Below the pieces are notes generated by a model. It was not told the origin of the DNA. It saw only the letters and a list, made by a program, of their open reading frames with translations, and did not search any database. A DNA stretch of 61,883 nt from Dysgonamonadaceae bacterium (lineage in GTDB: Bacteria; Bacteroidota; Bacteroidia; Bacteroidales; Azobacteroidaceae). Positions 17,278-26,402 of this stretch are shown piece after piece. How positions within the stretch are numbered: position 1 is the first letter of the stretch; each line of letters starts with the position of its first letter. Both the position numbers and the translations under genes were made by a program. Where the stretch lies: assembly GCA_031272075.1 (NCBI GenBank), contig JAISUK010000081.1, positions 1-61,883 of the forward strand. The letters are read 5' to 3'.

Positions 17278-19503
17278 ATGAAAACAAAGACACATCTGAC
17301 TGTTTGGATCGCTTTATTTTTATGCTTGTATGCGGCTTCGCTTGACCTGGTCGCTCAAAACAAAGCGTCGAAGAAAAATGAGAAAAAAGAAAATACCACT
17401 TTCCAGACTTCCAGCGGATGGAAGCCGGTGATCGATGTACGCGCCGATGTCGCTATCGTGTATGGCGTGGATGGGAATCCTTCCGACCGATCACGGAAGC
17501 CGGTATTTGAAGACCGCGTCGCTTCGTGGCGCGACCGTGGCTATTCCACCCATTTTATGACCGGAATCGCGTGGGGATCTTATCAGGATTATTTCACCGG
17601 TCGATGGGATGGAAAGTGGCATCTGGATGAAGGTCAAGTGACCGCCAAAGGCGATACGATTTGGCATGGACACATGGTTCCTTACATCGTTCCGTCGATG
17701 AACTTTATCCAGTACATGAAGGAAAAACAGGTGAAACGGGTGATCGATGCCGGAATTGACGCCATCTACCTGGAAGAACCGGAATTTTGGATGCGCGGCG
17801 GATACAGCGAAGCGTTCAAACGGGAATGGCAAGAATACTACGGATTCCCTTGGCGTCCGCAACACGCATCTCCCGAAAACACCTACCTCGCCAATAAACT
17901 GAAATACCATCTGTATTACAGGGCGTTGGACGAAGTTTTCACTTATGCCAAAGAATACGGGAAAAGCAAAGGCATGGATGTCCGTTGTTATGTGCCTACC
18001 CATTCGCTGGTCAACTATTCCTCCTGGCAAATCGTCAGTCCGGAGGCCAGTCTGGCTTCGCTTCCCTGTATCGACGGCTATATCGCCCAAGTCTGGACAG
18101 GCACTTCGCGCGAACCGACCTATTACAATGGTATTCGGAAAGAACGGGTGTTTGAAAACGCTTTCCTGGAATATGGTTCGATGGAATCCATGACCCGACC
18201 AACCGGACGGAAGATGTTTTTCCTGACGGATCCGATTGAAGACCGGTCGCGCGACTGGGACGACTACAAAAAAAATTACCAGGCCACCTTTTCGGCGCAA
18301 TTGTTGTACCCCATGATCAACAGCTACGAAGTCATGCCCTGGCCGGAACGCATTTATGAAGGACTGTACAAGACATGCGACACTTGCCGCACGAAAGCGC
18401 AAATCCCCCGTTTTTATTCCACGCAGATGCAGGTGATGATCAATGCGCTGAACGACATGCCGCTATCGAAAAATAAACTCAATGGATCGCACGGGATTGC
18501 CGTGCTGATGTCCAATTCACTGATGTTCCAGCGATTTCCTACGCATGCCGGATACGAGGATCCGCAGTTTTCCAATTTCTACGGACAGACTTTCCCGCTA
18601 CTGAAGCGCGGAATACCGGTAGAATTGGCGCACATCGAAAATGTCTCCTATCCTGCCGCCTGGACAAACCTGAAAGTATTGGTGATGTCTTATTCCAACA
18701 TGAAACCCATGCAAGCCGAATACCACCGATACATCGCCGAATGGGTCAAGGCGGGCGGCGTCCTGGTCTATTGCGGCAAAGACATCGATCCTTATCAAAC
18801 CACCATGGAATGGTGGAACACAGGCGAATACAATTACGACGCGCCATCCATGCACCTGTTTGAACTGTTGGGGATCGCTCCCAAAGCACAAACGGGCGAT
18901 TACAGTTGCGGAAAAGGAAGTGTATTCGTCATCCGCGAAGACCCTAAATCGTTCGTTTTGCAGCCAAATAGCGACGAACGCTATTTCGACGTCGTCAAAA
19001 AGGCTTACGCCATCGCTTCAAAAACCGGCGAGCCGATCACCAAAAACAACCTGGTGCTCGAACGTGGTCAGTATATCATTGCGGCGGTGCTGGACGAGAG
19101 TGTCTCGAACGAACCGCTTCAACTCCACGGGACGTTTATCGACCTGTTTGATCCGGAATTGCCCGTGCTGACAGATAAAACAATACTGCCGGGTGAACAG
19201 GCGTTTTTGTATGACGTAGCGAAGATAAAAAATAAAAAGACCCCACAGGTGTTGTGCAGCGCGTCGCGGATATACGACGAATCGGTGAAAAAACAGGCCT
19301 ATTCGTTCGTCGCCAAAAGTCCGGTAAATACAAACAATGTCGTCAGGATCAAACTGCCTCAAGCGCCCTTGAAGATCGTGGTAAAAAATGCGTCGGGAGA
19401 AGAATTGACCGACACGAAAAGCGCCTGGGATGCTGTTTCCGGCACCTGCCTGATCAAATTCCCGAACGACCCGGAAGGAATCTATACGGAGATTGCATGG
19501 TAA
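17278..19503 (+). CDS. Exported TIM-barrel protein with GH42-like architecture, unknown family
   Basis: I do not recognise a named family for this 741-residue protein. It has a signal peptide (1-26, cleaved near LVAQ) and a Lys-rich linker. A region of about 350 residues follows that reads as a TIM barrel with carboxylate-rich strand ends: AIYLEEPEFW (Glu166, Glu167, Glu169) and AFLEYGS (Glu298) are candidate acid/base and nucleophile. From about 400 to 560 there is a Rossmann-like, class I amidotransferase-like domain (LKVLVMSYSNMKPMQAEY, then KAGGVLVYCGKD), and then a beta-rich C-terminus. This barrel, GATase-like, beta-sandwich order is that of GH42 beta-galactosidases. The neighbouring GH36 supports a glycosidase role. 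That role is inferred. Confidence 0.6.
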   Translation: MKTKTHLTVWIALFLCLYAASLDLVAQNKASKKNEKKENTTFQTSSGWKPVIDVRADVAIVYGVDGNPSDRSRKPVFEDRVASWRDRGYSTHFMTGIAWGSYQDYFTGRWDGKWHLDEGQVTAKGDTIWHGHMVPYIVPSMNFIQYMKEKQVKRVIDAGIDAIYLEEPEFWMRGGYSEAFKREWQEYYGFPWRPQHASPENTYLANKLKYHLYYRALDEVFTYAKEYGKSKGMDVRCYVPTHSLVNYSSWQIVSPEASLASLPCIDGYIAQVWTGTSREPTYYNGIRKERVFENAFLEYGSMESMTRPTGRKMFFLTDPIEDRSRDWDDYKKNYQATFSAQLLYPMINSYEVMPWPERIYEGLYKTCDTCRTKAQIPRFYSTQMQVMINALNDMPLSKNKLNGSHGIAVLMSNSLMFQRFPTHAGYEDPQFSNFYGQTFPLLKRGIPVELAHIENVSYPAAWTNLKVLVMSYSNMKPMQAEYHRYIAEWVKAGGVLVYCGKDIDPYQTTMEWWNTGEYNYDAPSMHLFELLGIAPKAQTGDYSCGKGSVFVIREDPKSFVLQPNSDERYFDVVKKAYAIASKTGEPITKNNLVLERGQYIIAAVLDESVSNEPLQLHGTFIDLFDPELPVLTDKTILPGEQAFLYDVAKIKNKKTPQVLCSASRIYDESVKKQAYSFVAKSPVNTNNVVRIKLPQAPLKIVVKNASGEELTDTKSAWDAVSGTCLIKFPNDPEGIYTEIAW

Positions 19504-19534
19504 AGGACTGCGAATGCAGCACTGTTATCCATAT

Positions 19535-19732
19535 CTACAATGTATCCAGGATTTTACGGGTTTCTTCGTTGACTGCGAAGAGTTTTTCTTTGCAGATTTT
19601 CAGTAATCCGGCAGCTTCTTTCACTTTAGCGCTCAGTTCGTCTACATCCAATTGATCTGATTCGAGCAACGATTGCAAGGCTTTCAATTTGGAATAGGCT
19701 GCCATGTATGATAATTCTATATCGGCGTTCAT
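19535..19732 (-). CDS. xseB: Exodeoxyribonuclease VII small subunit
   Basis: The 65-residue all-helical protein begins MNADIELSYMAAYSKLKALQ and contains DQLDVDELSAKVKEAAGLLK followed by CKEKLF. These are the XseB features: a helix, the L-D-x-L turn, and a second helix with the conserved Cys-Lys. It pairs with XseA to degrade single-stranded DNA. I chose the ATG at 19732; a longer reading frame to 19903 would cross the promoter region and add residues unlike the family. No xseA lies next to it. Upstream on the same strand there is only the divergent PAP2 gene, so the large subunit must be encoded elsewhere. Confidence 0.75.
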   Translation of the reverse strand: MNADIELSYMAAYSKLKALQSLLESDQLDVDELSAKVKEAAGLLKICKEKLFAVNEETRKILDTL

Positions 19733-19759
19733 TTTTTTATCTATTTGTTGATGAAAATA

Positions 19760-19767
19760 CAAAAATA
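19760..19767 (-). promoter_or_regulatory. -7 box of xseB
   Basis: The minus strand reads TATTTTTG, matching TAnnTTTG, 27 bp upstream of the chosen xseB start. This supports the short start over the longer frame. Confidence 0.45.
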
Positions 19768-19788
19768 CGAATTTCGTAACATATTTCG

Positions 19789-19796
19789 TACATTTG
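19789..19796 (+). promoter_or_regulatory. -7 box of the PAP2-tilS pair
   Basis: TACATTTG matches TAnnTTTG and lies 31 bp upstream of the PAP2 start. It is divergent from the xseB promoter. Confidence 0.5.
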
Positions 19797-19827
19797 CGAT
19801 TGAAATGGACAAAAATAAATTCAAACG

Positions 19828-20502
19828 ATGATTCTTTCGATGTGGCAAAAAGTCTACTGCAAAGCAACAACGCTCTTTCGAACAAGCGGTTGCTACTGGA
19901 CAAGCATCATCTTGCTGGCGCTCGTCGGAGGATTGATTTTGGTGTTCTGCCACAAAGCGGAAGTGACGCTTTGGGTCAATCGGCACTATTCGCCTTTTCT
20001 GGATCGATTTTTCCTGATTACGAATCTTGGCGGCTCGCTGGTATTCTCCATCGCAGTCATCGTGTTCATTCTGGCGTTCAAAGGGTGGTCGGAAATGTTA
20101 CGGGCGCTCTGTTGTTTTGCCTTCGTATCCGCCATCGTCCAGATCATCAAACACCTCATTTTTCCGGGAGAATTGCGTCCGGTCGCGTATTTTGAAGAAT
20201 CCGGACTCTTGCGGTTGATCGACGGCGTCGTTCAGTTAAAAACCGAAAGTTTTCCTTCCGGACACACGGCGGCGGCTTTCGCTATCAGCACCTATTTTGC
20301 CTTGTCGCTCCCAAAAAAACAACTGCACTGGCTGCTGGCGCTCGCAGCCCTCTCGGTCGGCTATGCTCGGTTGTACTTATCACAGCATTTCATCACAGAT
20401 GTCTATACCGGAATGATGATTGGCGTGATTTTCACTCCGGTGATTTATTTTCTTTTCCCACACCGCCCACAAAATAGTGCAAGAAATGATCAAGCAAGTT
20501 AA
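19828..20502 (+). CDS. PAP2 family membrane phosphatase
   Basis: The 224-residue integral membrane protein has about six spans. All three PAP2 motifs are present: KHLIFPGELRP (K-x6-RP), FPSGH, and ARLYLSQHFITD (the R-x5-H-x3-D element; the usual Ser before Arg is Ala). The family removes phosphate from lipid-linked pyrophosphates such as undecaprenyl diphosphate, or from phosphatidate or lipid A. The active site faces the periplasm. The end of the gene overlaps the start of tilS by about 17 bp, which indicates translational coupling. The exact lipid substrate cannot be read. Confidence 0.9.
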   Translation: MILSMWQKVYCKATTLFRTSGCYWTSIILLALVGGLILVFCHKAEVTLWVNRHYSPFLDRFFLITNLGGSLVFSIAVIVFILAFKGWSEMLRALCCFAFVSAIVQIIKHLIFPGELRPVAYFEESGLLRLIDGVVQLKTESFPSGHTAAAFAISTYFALSLPKKQLHWLLALAALSVGYARLYLSQHFITDVYTGMMIGVIFTPVIYFLFPHRPQNSARNDQAS

Positions 20503-21796
20503 ACGTTTTATCAACGACAATTCCCTGCTGTCGGCAGAATCGCTGATCATCGTCGGACTGAGTGGAGGTGCGGATTCTGTTGCCTTGTTGCATATTCTGA
20601 ACCGGTTGGGATGCCATTGCCGCGCATTTCATTGCAATTTCCATTTGCGTGAAGAAGAATCGGTGCGCGACGAACGTTTCGCGGTGGATTTTGCCGATTC
20701 GCTGGGAATCCCCATCGAAGTTGCCCATTTCGATACTTATTCTTATGCTGCCGCAAAAAAAATCTCGATCGAAATGGCTGCAAGGGAATTGCGTTACGAG
20801 GCATTTGAAGCAGCGCGCGCCAGGGAAAATGCTGCCGCCATTGCCGTAGCGCATCACCGCGACGACAGCATCGAAACCTTGCTGATCAACCTCGTCCGCG
20901 GATCCGGGCTGAAAGGACTGACGGGCATCCGTCCAAAAAACGGATTCGTTATCCGTCCGTTGCTCTGCGTGTCAAAACAGGAAATCATGGCGTATGTAAA
21001 GCGACAACACCTGCCTTTCGTTATCGATTCCAGCAATCTGGAAAACAACTTCTTACGGAATAAAATCAGGAATCAACTCATTCCGTTATTGGAAACCCTG
21101 AATCCGGGAATCCGTGACACCTTGACCCAAACGATGGAGCACCTGCGCCGTTCGCAAAGCATCGTGAACCAGGCCATCGTGGAAGCGCTCCCGACGATTC
21201 TGGAAGGGAATCGAATCTCGAAAGCGGGATTACGGAAACTGCCGTCGCCCGAAGCCGTATTGTTTGAGCTGCTGTCGCCGTACGGATTTCATCCGGATGT
21301 AATCAAAAAGATCGCCGCCAACATCGACCGGCAAAGCGGTAAGGTCTTTTATGCACCCGGATACCGCCTTTCGTCCGAACGCTCCTGTTTTGTCATCTCT
21401 GAACGCGCCGACAACCTTACCGCATCGTTTTCGATCGGTCGGGACGTGTCGTCGATCACCAAGCCATTCGACATGAGCATTGAATATCAAACGGCGAAAT
21501 CGGACTTCCCCATTGCGAAAGACCGCTCTACCGCCAGTTTTGATTCGGACAAACTGCATTTCCCGCTGACTTTGAGGCGGTGGCAGCCCGGCGACCGGTT
21601 CCGTCCTTTCGGCATGAAAGGATTCCAGAAATTAAGCGATTATTTCAACAATCAAAAATTTGATCGCTGCGACAAGGAATCCGTATGGATATTGTGTAGT
21701 GGAGACGACATCTGCTGGGTGGTAGGACACCGTATCGATGACCGCTTCCGCATCACTGAAAAGACAAAAAATTGCTGTATTTTGAAAGTTTTATGA
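20486..21796 (+). CDS. tilS: tRNA(Ile)-lysidine synthase
   Basis: The 436-residue enzyme converts C34 of tRNA-Ile(CAU) to lysidine using ATP and lysine, so that AUA is read as Ile. The N-type ATP pyrophosphatase P-loop is SGGADS (Ser26-Ser31). The N-terminal domain runs to about 215 (AVAHHRDDSIETLLINLVRG is typical). The C-terminal TilS domain near 355-436 contains LRRWQPGDRFRPFGM. I start at the ATG at 20486; a GTG at 20477 would add three residues. The gene overlaps the PAP2 end and is followed by the rho promoter. Confidence 0.95.
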   Translation: MIKQVKRFINDNSLLSAESLIIVGLSGGADSVALLHILNRLGCHCRAFHCNFHLREEESVRDERFAVDFADSLGIPIEVAHFDTYSYAAAKKISIEMAARELRYEAFEAARARENAAAIAVAHHRDDSIETLLINLVRGSGLKGLTGIRPKNGFVIRPLLCVSKQEIMAYVKRQHLPFVIDSSNLENNFLRNKIRNQLIPLLETLNPGIRDTLTQTMEHLRRSQSIVNQAIVEALPTILEGNRISKAGLRKLPSPEAVLFELLSPYGFHPDVIKKIAANIDRQSGKVFYAPGYRLSSERSCFVISERADNLTASFSIGRDVSSITKPFDMSIEYQTAKSDFPIAKDRSTASFDSDKLHFPLTLRRWQPGDRFRPFGMKGFQKLSDYFNNQKFDRCDKESVWILCSGDDICWVVGHRIDDRFRITEKTKNCCILKVL

Positions 21797-21802
21797 AAAT
21801 TA

Positions 21803-21833
21803 TTTGCTGAGAAACAAAAAATGCTTATCTTTG
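21803..21833 (+). promoter_or_regulatory. rho promoter with -33 and -7 boxes
   Basis: TTTG at 21803-21806 and TATCTTTG at 21826-21833 are separated by 19 nt. This is the best full match to the Bacteroidota -33/-7 consensus in the window. It lies just after the tilS stop codon and about 270 bp before the rho start. Confidence 0.75.
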
Positions 21834-21839
21834 CGACGT

Positions 21840-22104
21840 AATTACTTCAAATTATTCGGTTATAATACGTAAAAGATCCCTTTCTATTAATCTGAAAGCC
21901 TCAGTTGATTGGTTGTCGGTTTTTAGGATTCATGTATGGTTCAATCAGACATAAATAAACATCGTATTTTGTTGGTATGAAGATAATCCATATTGCTGAT
22001 TTTGTCGGAAGAATAGATCTTGGGATGATGTCATTACAACCCAACGCTCGAAAATTAATTGATTAATAAATAAGAATTTATAATATTTAAGACCTTTTTT
22101 ATTT
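21840..22104 (+). promoter_or_regulatory. Long 5' leader of rho
   Basis: About 265 nt of transcribed but apparently untranslated sequence separate the rho promoter from its ATG. I see no supported gene in it and no strong hairpin followed by a U-run. The segment is AT-rich and contains several short in-frame-interrupted ATGs. In other bacteria rho leaders take part in Rho autoregulation, and the same is inferred here only from length and position. Confidence 0.4.
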
Positions 22105-24249
22105 ATGCAGAAATATAATATTTTGCAACTCAAAGAAATGGCTCAGGAAAACTTGATAGACTTAGCCAAACAATTCGGTTTGAAAAAGGTAAACAAACTA
22201 GATAAAGACGATTTGATTTACCAGATTTTAGACCAGCAAGCAATCGTGAGCGCAGCTCAACAGACCATTGAGGAAGAAAATGATACCAGACTTTATAAGT
22301 CCAAACGAGGTTATACTAAATCTTCCAGATCACTCACCGACAAAAAAAGACAACCTCGGAACGCAGAACCAAAAGCAACAGAGGCGGATGAACAATCGCA
22401 GACAAATCCGATTCCTCAACCGAAGAAACGAGGCAGAAAGAGGAAATTGGATATAACGCTGAAAAACGAGGCGGCACCCAACGAACCGACCGCGATTGAA
22501 ACTCCGGCTCCAGAAGAACCCAAAGTGGTAAAAACCCGTAAAAGGCGAGGCGCTGCTGCCGACGAAACGACACCGCCGACTCCGGTTGCCGAAGTGCAAG
22601 AAACGCAGGAAGTACAGCCCGTCGAACCTCCCCAAAAGCGACGCGGGAGACGCGCACGTATCACCACAATGAAAAATGACATCCCTGTCAAAACGGAGGA
22701 ACCGACATTGTTCCAGGCGACTCCGCCTCCCCTTCCCGTTCAGGAAGCGCCGGCAGAAACACCGCCGGTGGAAGAACAGCCCGCTCCGCCGGTAGTTCCG
22801 TCCTCCACTCCGCCCGTTCAGAAAACAACAACGGAAAAAGAATCCCCGAACAAGGGAGCGCCCACTAAAATGGTATTCCGCCACAGTCCTGATGTCAACA
22901 GTGTGATGGAACAAGTCCTGTTTTCAGTCAAAAAAGACACCCCAAAGCAAGTGAATAAGGTTCATGCCCAACCCGGCCAGACGCAAGCCTCGCCGCAAAG
23001 TCAGAACCAGTCGCAACTGCAAATTGTCAAAACCGGAAGCGGCGGAAACAATCAGCAACAGCAACAACAGCCGCAACAGCAGCAGCAACAACAACAGAAT
23101 AAAGAGAAAACTTTCGAGTTTGAAGGCATCCTCACCGGAATCGGTGTGTTGGAAATCATTCAGGAAGGATATGGATTTCTCCGTTCTTCGGACTATAACT
23201 ACCTGTCATCCGCCGACGACATCTATGTCTCTCAGTCTCAGATCAAACTGTTCGGTTTGCGTACGGGCGACGTTGTAGAAGGACCGATCCGCCCTCCGAA
23301 AGAAGGAGAAAAATTCTTCCCGCTGGTCAAAGTAGACCTGATCAACGGATTAAGCCCGCAGGAAGTCCGCGACCGCGTGCCTTTCGATCACCTGACGCCG
23401 CTCTTCCCCAATGAAAAATTCCGGCTGACGGCCAGCATGAGTCCGAAAGTCAATGACAAGATTTCCGTCAGGGTGGTCGACCTGTTCTCCCCCATCGGCA
23501 AAGGCCAACGGGGACTGATCGTCGCTCAACCCAAGACAGGGAAGACCATGCTGCTGAAAGACATCGCCAATGCCATCGCCTGGAACCATTCCGAAGTCTA
23601 CATGATTGTTTTGCTGATTGACGAACGACCGGAAGAAGTGACCGACATGCAACGGAGTGTGGATGCCGAAGTGATTGCTTCCACATTCGACGAGCCCGCC
23701 GAAAGGCATGTAAAAATCGCCGAGATTGTGCTTAACAAAGCCAAACGGATGGTGGAATGCGGGCACGACGTGGTGATTCTGCTTGACTCGATCACCCGCC
23801 TGGCGCGTGCATACAATACCGTTCAACCCGCTTCAGGCAAAGTGCTGTCGGGCGGCGTGGATGCCAACGCGCTGCAAAAGCCCAAACGCTTCTTCGGCGC
23901 TGCGCGAAACATTGAGAACGGAGGCTCGCTGACCATCATCGCCACTGCATTGACGGAAACGGGATCCAAAATGGACGATGTCATTTTCGAAGAATTTAAA
24001 GGCACCGGAAATATGGAATTGCAGTTGGATCGTAAACTCTCCAACAAGCGTATCTATCCGGCTGTCGACATCGTAGCTTCCAGCACCCGCCGCGACGACC
24101 TGCTCCAGGATGCCGAAACGGTCAACCGCATGTGGATTCTCCGGAAATACCTCTCCGACATGAACAGCCTCGAAGCCATGGAATTTGTCAAAGACCGTCT
24201 GGAAAAGACCTTCGATAATGAAGAATTTTTAGCTTCGATGAACAGTTAA
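22105..24249 (+). CDS. rho: Transcription termination factor Rho with long disordered insertion
   Basis: The 714-residue protein is the hexameric RNA helicase that ends transcription at untranslated RNA. It has a Rho_N domain (1-46) and then a long low-complexity segment (about 50-332) rich in Pro, Glu, Lys, Arg and Thr, ending in a Gln run around 317-331. The cold-shock-like RNA-binding domain (about 335-420: [20 protein letters not shown], then [11 protein letters not shown]) and a RecA-type ATPase core with Walker A QPKTGKT (Lys480) follow. [15 protein letters not shown] and the R-loop are intact. Escherichia coli Rho is about 419 residues with the equivalent Lys near 184, so about 295 residues are inserted. 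Insertions here are known in Bacteroides Rho. Confidence 0.97.
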   Translation: MQKYNILQLKEMAQENLIDLAKQFGLKKVNKLDKDDLIYQILDQQAIVSAAQQTIEEENDTRLYKSKRGYTKSSRSLTDKKRQPRNAEPKATEADEQSQTNPIPQPKKRGRKRKLDITLKNEAAPNEPTAIETPAPEEPKVVKTRKRRGAAADETTPPTPVAEVQETQEVQPVEPPQKRRGRRARITTMKNDIPVKTEEPTLFQATPPPLPVQEAPAETPPVEEQPAPPVVPSSTPPVQKTTTEKESPNKGAPTKMVFRHSPDVNSVMEQVLFSVKKDTPKQVNKVHAQPGQTQASPQSQNQSQLQIVKTGSGGNNQQQQQQPQQQQQQQQNKEKTFEFEGILTGIGVLEIIQEGYGFLRSSDYNYLSSADDIYVSQSQIKLFGLRTGDVVEGPIRPPKEGEKFFPLVKVDLINGLSPQEVRDRVPFDHLTPLFPNEKFRLTASMSPKVNDKISVRVVDLFSPIGKGQRGLIVAQPKTGKTMLLKDIANAIAWNHSEVYMIVLLIDERPEEVTDMQRSVDAEVIASTFDEPAERHVKIAEIVLNKAKRMVECGHDVVILLDSITRLARAYNTVQPASGKVLSGGVDANALQKPKRFFGAARNIENGGSLTIIATALTETGSKMDDVIFEEFKGTGNMELQLDRKLSNKRIYPAVDIVASSTRRDDLLQDAETVNRMWILRKYLSDMNSLEAMEFVKDRLEKTFDNEEFLASMNS

Positions 24250-24254
24250 TAGCA

Positions 24255-25499
24255 GTGCGGGTCATTCAACCATATTTTTTCATTATCGGGTTATTACTTT
24301 CCGGATGCTTTTTCGGGCTTCGGGCGCAAGCGCCTATCAAAAACAGCCTGTTTGCCGATAATTATCAAATTGACACCGAGGGCGACCCGTTGAGGCTCAG
24401 TATTGAAAACCTGAGTTTTTTCAAGAACAACGAAACCGACGGCGATATCTTCGACGGATATTCGCTGCCGGGTTTCCGTCTGAATCCGCGCCTCATCTAC
24501 CAGCCTTTTCCGGTTGTCAGATTGGAAGCAGGCATTTCGATGTTGCGCTTCTGGGGCGCAGATAAATATCCATGCTATTCCTATCAGCATATCTCCGAAT
24601 GGAAAGCGGACGGATATCAATACGGATTTCATGTCTTGCCTTTTTTTCGGGCGCAGATCCAACCCATCAAGCAAGTCAACATCGTGTTGGGCACAATCTA
24701 CAACGGCGACAACCACCGCGTCATCGAACCGTTATACAATCCGGAACTCAACCTTACGGCCGATCCGGAATGTGGTGCACAGCTTTTATATAATGCACGG
24801 ATAGCGCATGCCGACATCTGGATCAACTGGGAAAGTTTCACATTTAAAAACGATGTCCATCATGAAGCATTCACCGTTGGAGGATCGGCTGCATTAAATA
24901 TCACGCCGGAAACTGCGTTTTTTCATTGGAGTATTCCCGCCCAGGTACTGGCGCTTCACATCGGAGGCGAATTGGACACGACAGGACAGGATGTCACCAC
25001 AATGATTAACGGCGCTGCCGGAATGAAATTCCAGTTCAATTTCAACCGAGGACTGAAAAATATCTCGCTGCAGTCTTACGGTTGCATGTATGACTCTCCT
25101 TTCAATCCGGGTTTTTTCTACTCCAAGGGTTGGGGACTGTATTCGGCGATTTCCGCACAAATCCGGAATCTCAACCTGAAAGCATCCCACTGGCGTAGTC
25201 GGGATTTCATCAATGTCTTCGGCAATCCCGTATATGAAAACCTCTCGCTCACGCTGGACGGGCGCGTTTTCCCAAGGACGGAAATTTTCAATGGCGGATT
25301 TTCTTACGAGCAGACTTTCGGCAATGAATACCACGTCGGAATTGATGCCAATTTCTACTATAATCCCCGCTTGGTCGCTTATGATTCGTTCGCTCAGGAT
25401 ATTTCAGCGCCATTAAAAACAAGCAAATCTGTTAATTATTCTTTTGGAGTATATATCCGAATCAATCCGACAATCATATTAAATAAAAAAAAGTTGTAA
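24255..25499 (+). CDS. Predicted outer-membrane beta-barrel protein, function unknown
   Basis: The 414-residue protein starts at a GTG 5 bp after the rho stop. It has a signal peptide (MRVIQPYFFIIGLLLSGCFF, cleaved near LRAQA) and then regularly alternating aromatic/polar segments, consistent with a beta-barrel: for example AGISMLRFWGADKYPCYSYQ and GMKFQFNFNRGLKNISLQSY. The last residues are basic (IILNKKKL) rather than the usual terminal aromatic. I do not recognise the family and see no enzyme motif. The position after rho suggests shared transcription, but not a shared function. Confidence 0.6.
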   Translation: MRVIQPYFFIIGLLLSGCFFGLRAQAPIKNSLFADNYQIDTEGDPLRLSIENLSFFKNNETDGDIFDGYSLPGFRLNPRLIYQPFPVVRLEAGISMLRFWGADKYPCYSYQHISEWKADGYQYGFHVLPFFRAQIQPIKQVNIVLGTIYNGDNHRVIEPLYNPELNLTADPECGAQLLYNARIAHADIWINWESFTFKNDVHHEAFTVGGSAALNITPETAFFHWSIPAQVLALHIGGELDTTGQDVTTMINGAAGMKFQFNFNRGLKNISLQSYGCMYDSPFNPGFFYSKGWGLYSAISAQIRNLNLKASHWRSRDFINVFGNPVYENLSLTLDGRVFPRTEIFNGGFSYEQTFGNEYHVGIDANFYYNPRLVAYDSFAQDISAPLKTSKSVNYSFGVYIRINPTIILNKKKL

Positions 25500-25538
25500 C
25501 TTCGTTGCGGCAAAAACCCATATAAAATATTTGAACGT

Positions 25539-26390
25539 ATGAAAACACATTGTTTCGGAAAGCCGACAACCGGCTTGTGGATTATTCTTCTTTTATTTTG
25601 TCTTACGCAGCATCCGGCGTACGGCACCGAACCCGTCGCGACTCCCGACAGGGATGCCTGCCTCTTTAAAGTCTCTATGGCCGGATACAGTTTTAAGGAG
25701 TTCGACCTGGACGCTTCGCTCAAAATGTTGAAGCGTATGGATGTCCATTATTTGTGTATCAAAGATTTTCACCTGCCGCTCAATAGCAGCGACGATCAGA
25801 TTGCCGCTTTTCATGCCAAACTGGCTGCAGCGGAAGTCACCGGCTATGCGGTCGGCCCAATTTACATGAAAACGCAGAAGGAAGTCGATGACGCTTTCGA
25901 GTATGCCCGACGCGTCGGGGTGAAACTGATTGTCGGCGTTCCCGATCACGAACTGCTCCCGTACATCGATCAAAAAGTGAAAGAATACGATTTCCATTAT
26001 GCGATTCACATCCATGGCCCCGACATCGCGCTTTATCCGGATGCGGCGGATGTCATCGCGCATGTGAAAGACCTGGATCCGCGCATCGGCATGTGTCTGG
26101 ATATCGGTCATGATGCACGCGCAGGACATGATCCTGTGAAAGACTTGAAGAGATTCCATAAACGCATCTTCGACATCCACATCAAGAACGTCACGGCGGC
26201 AAGCAAGGCAGGGACTACCTGCGAAATGGGTCGCGGCATCATCGACATTCCTGCTTTCGTCAGGATGCTTCGCAAAGTAAAATATGCAGGCGCTTGCAGC
26301 CTGGAATTTGAAAAAGACATGAAAGATCCGCTGGCCGGATTGGCCGAGTCGATCGGTTATTTCCGCGGCGTCATCGATGCCTCCAAATAA
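25539..26390 (+). CDS. Exported TIM-barrel sugar isomerase/epimerase-like protein
   Basis: The 283-residue protein belongs to the xylose isomerase-like TIM-barrel (AP_endonuc_2) superfamily. A hydrophobic signal sequence (about 10-29) suggests export, unusual for a sugar isomerase but common for this subfamily in Bacteroidota. Of the four usual metal ligands, Asp188 (CLDIGHDA), His214 (FDIHIKN) and Glu256 (CSLEFEKD) are visible. The first position reads IHIHGPD (His157/His159) instead of the standard Glu. A weak -7-like TAACTTCG lies at 25496-25503. Six bases after it comes the ftsK start region, so it probably heads the ftsK-lolA-trxB string. The substrate is unknown. Confidence 0.8.
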   Translation: MKTHCFGKPTTGLWIILLLFCLTQHPAYGTEPVATPDRDACLFKVSMAGYSFKEFDLDASLKMLKRMDVHYLCIKDFHLPLNSSDDQIAAFHAKLAAAEVTGYAVGPIYMKTQKEVDDAFEYARRVGVKLIVGVPDHELLPYIDQKVKEYDFHYAIHIHGPDIALYPDAADVIAHVKDLDPRIGMCLDIGHDARAGHDPVKDLKRFHKRIFDIHIKNVTAASKAGTTCEMGRGIIDIPAFVRMLRKVKYAGACSLEFEKDMKDPLAGLAESIGYFRGVIDASK

Positions 26391-26402
26391 AAATCATTGC
26401 TT

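Noticed and set aside
19508-19519. ctgc-gaat-gcag hairpin after the GH42-like gene as a terminator
   Set aside because: The stem is only 4 bp and no T-run follows on either strand.
19733-19903. N-terminal extension of xseB to 122 residues
   Set aside because: It would run through the divergent promoter region and overlap the PAP2 start. The family starts at the shorter ATG.
23050-23100. CAG/CAA run in rho as a slippage-prone repeat
   Set aside because: The codons are irregularly mixed CAG and CAA with a CCG inside, so there is no long perfect unit for phase variation. It is coding for a Gln-rich tract.
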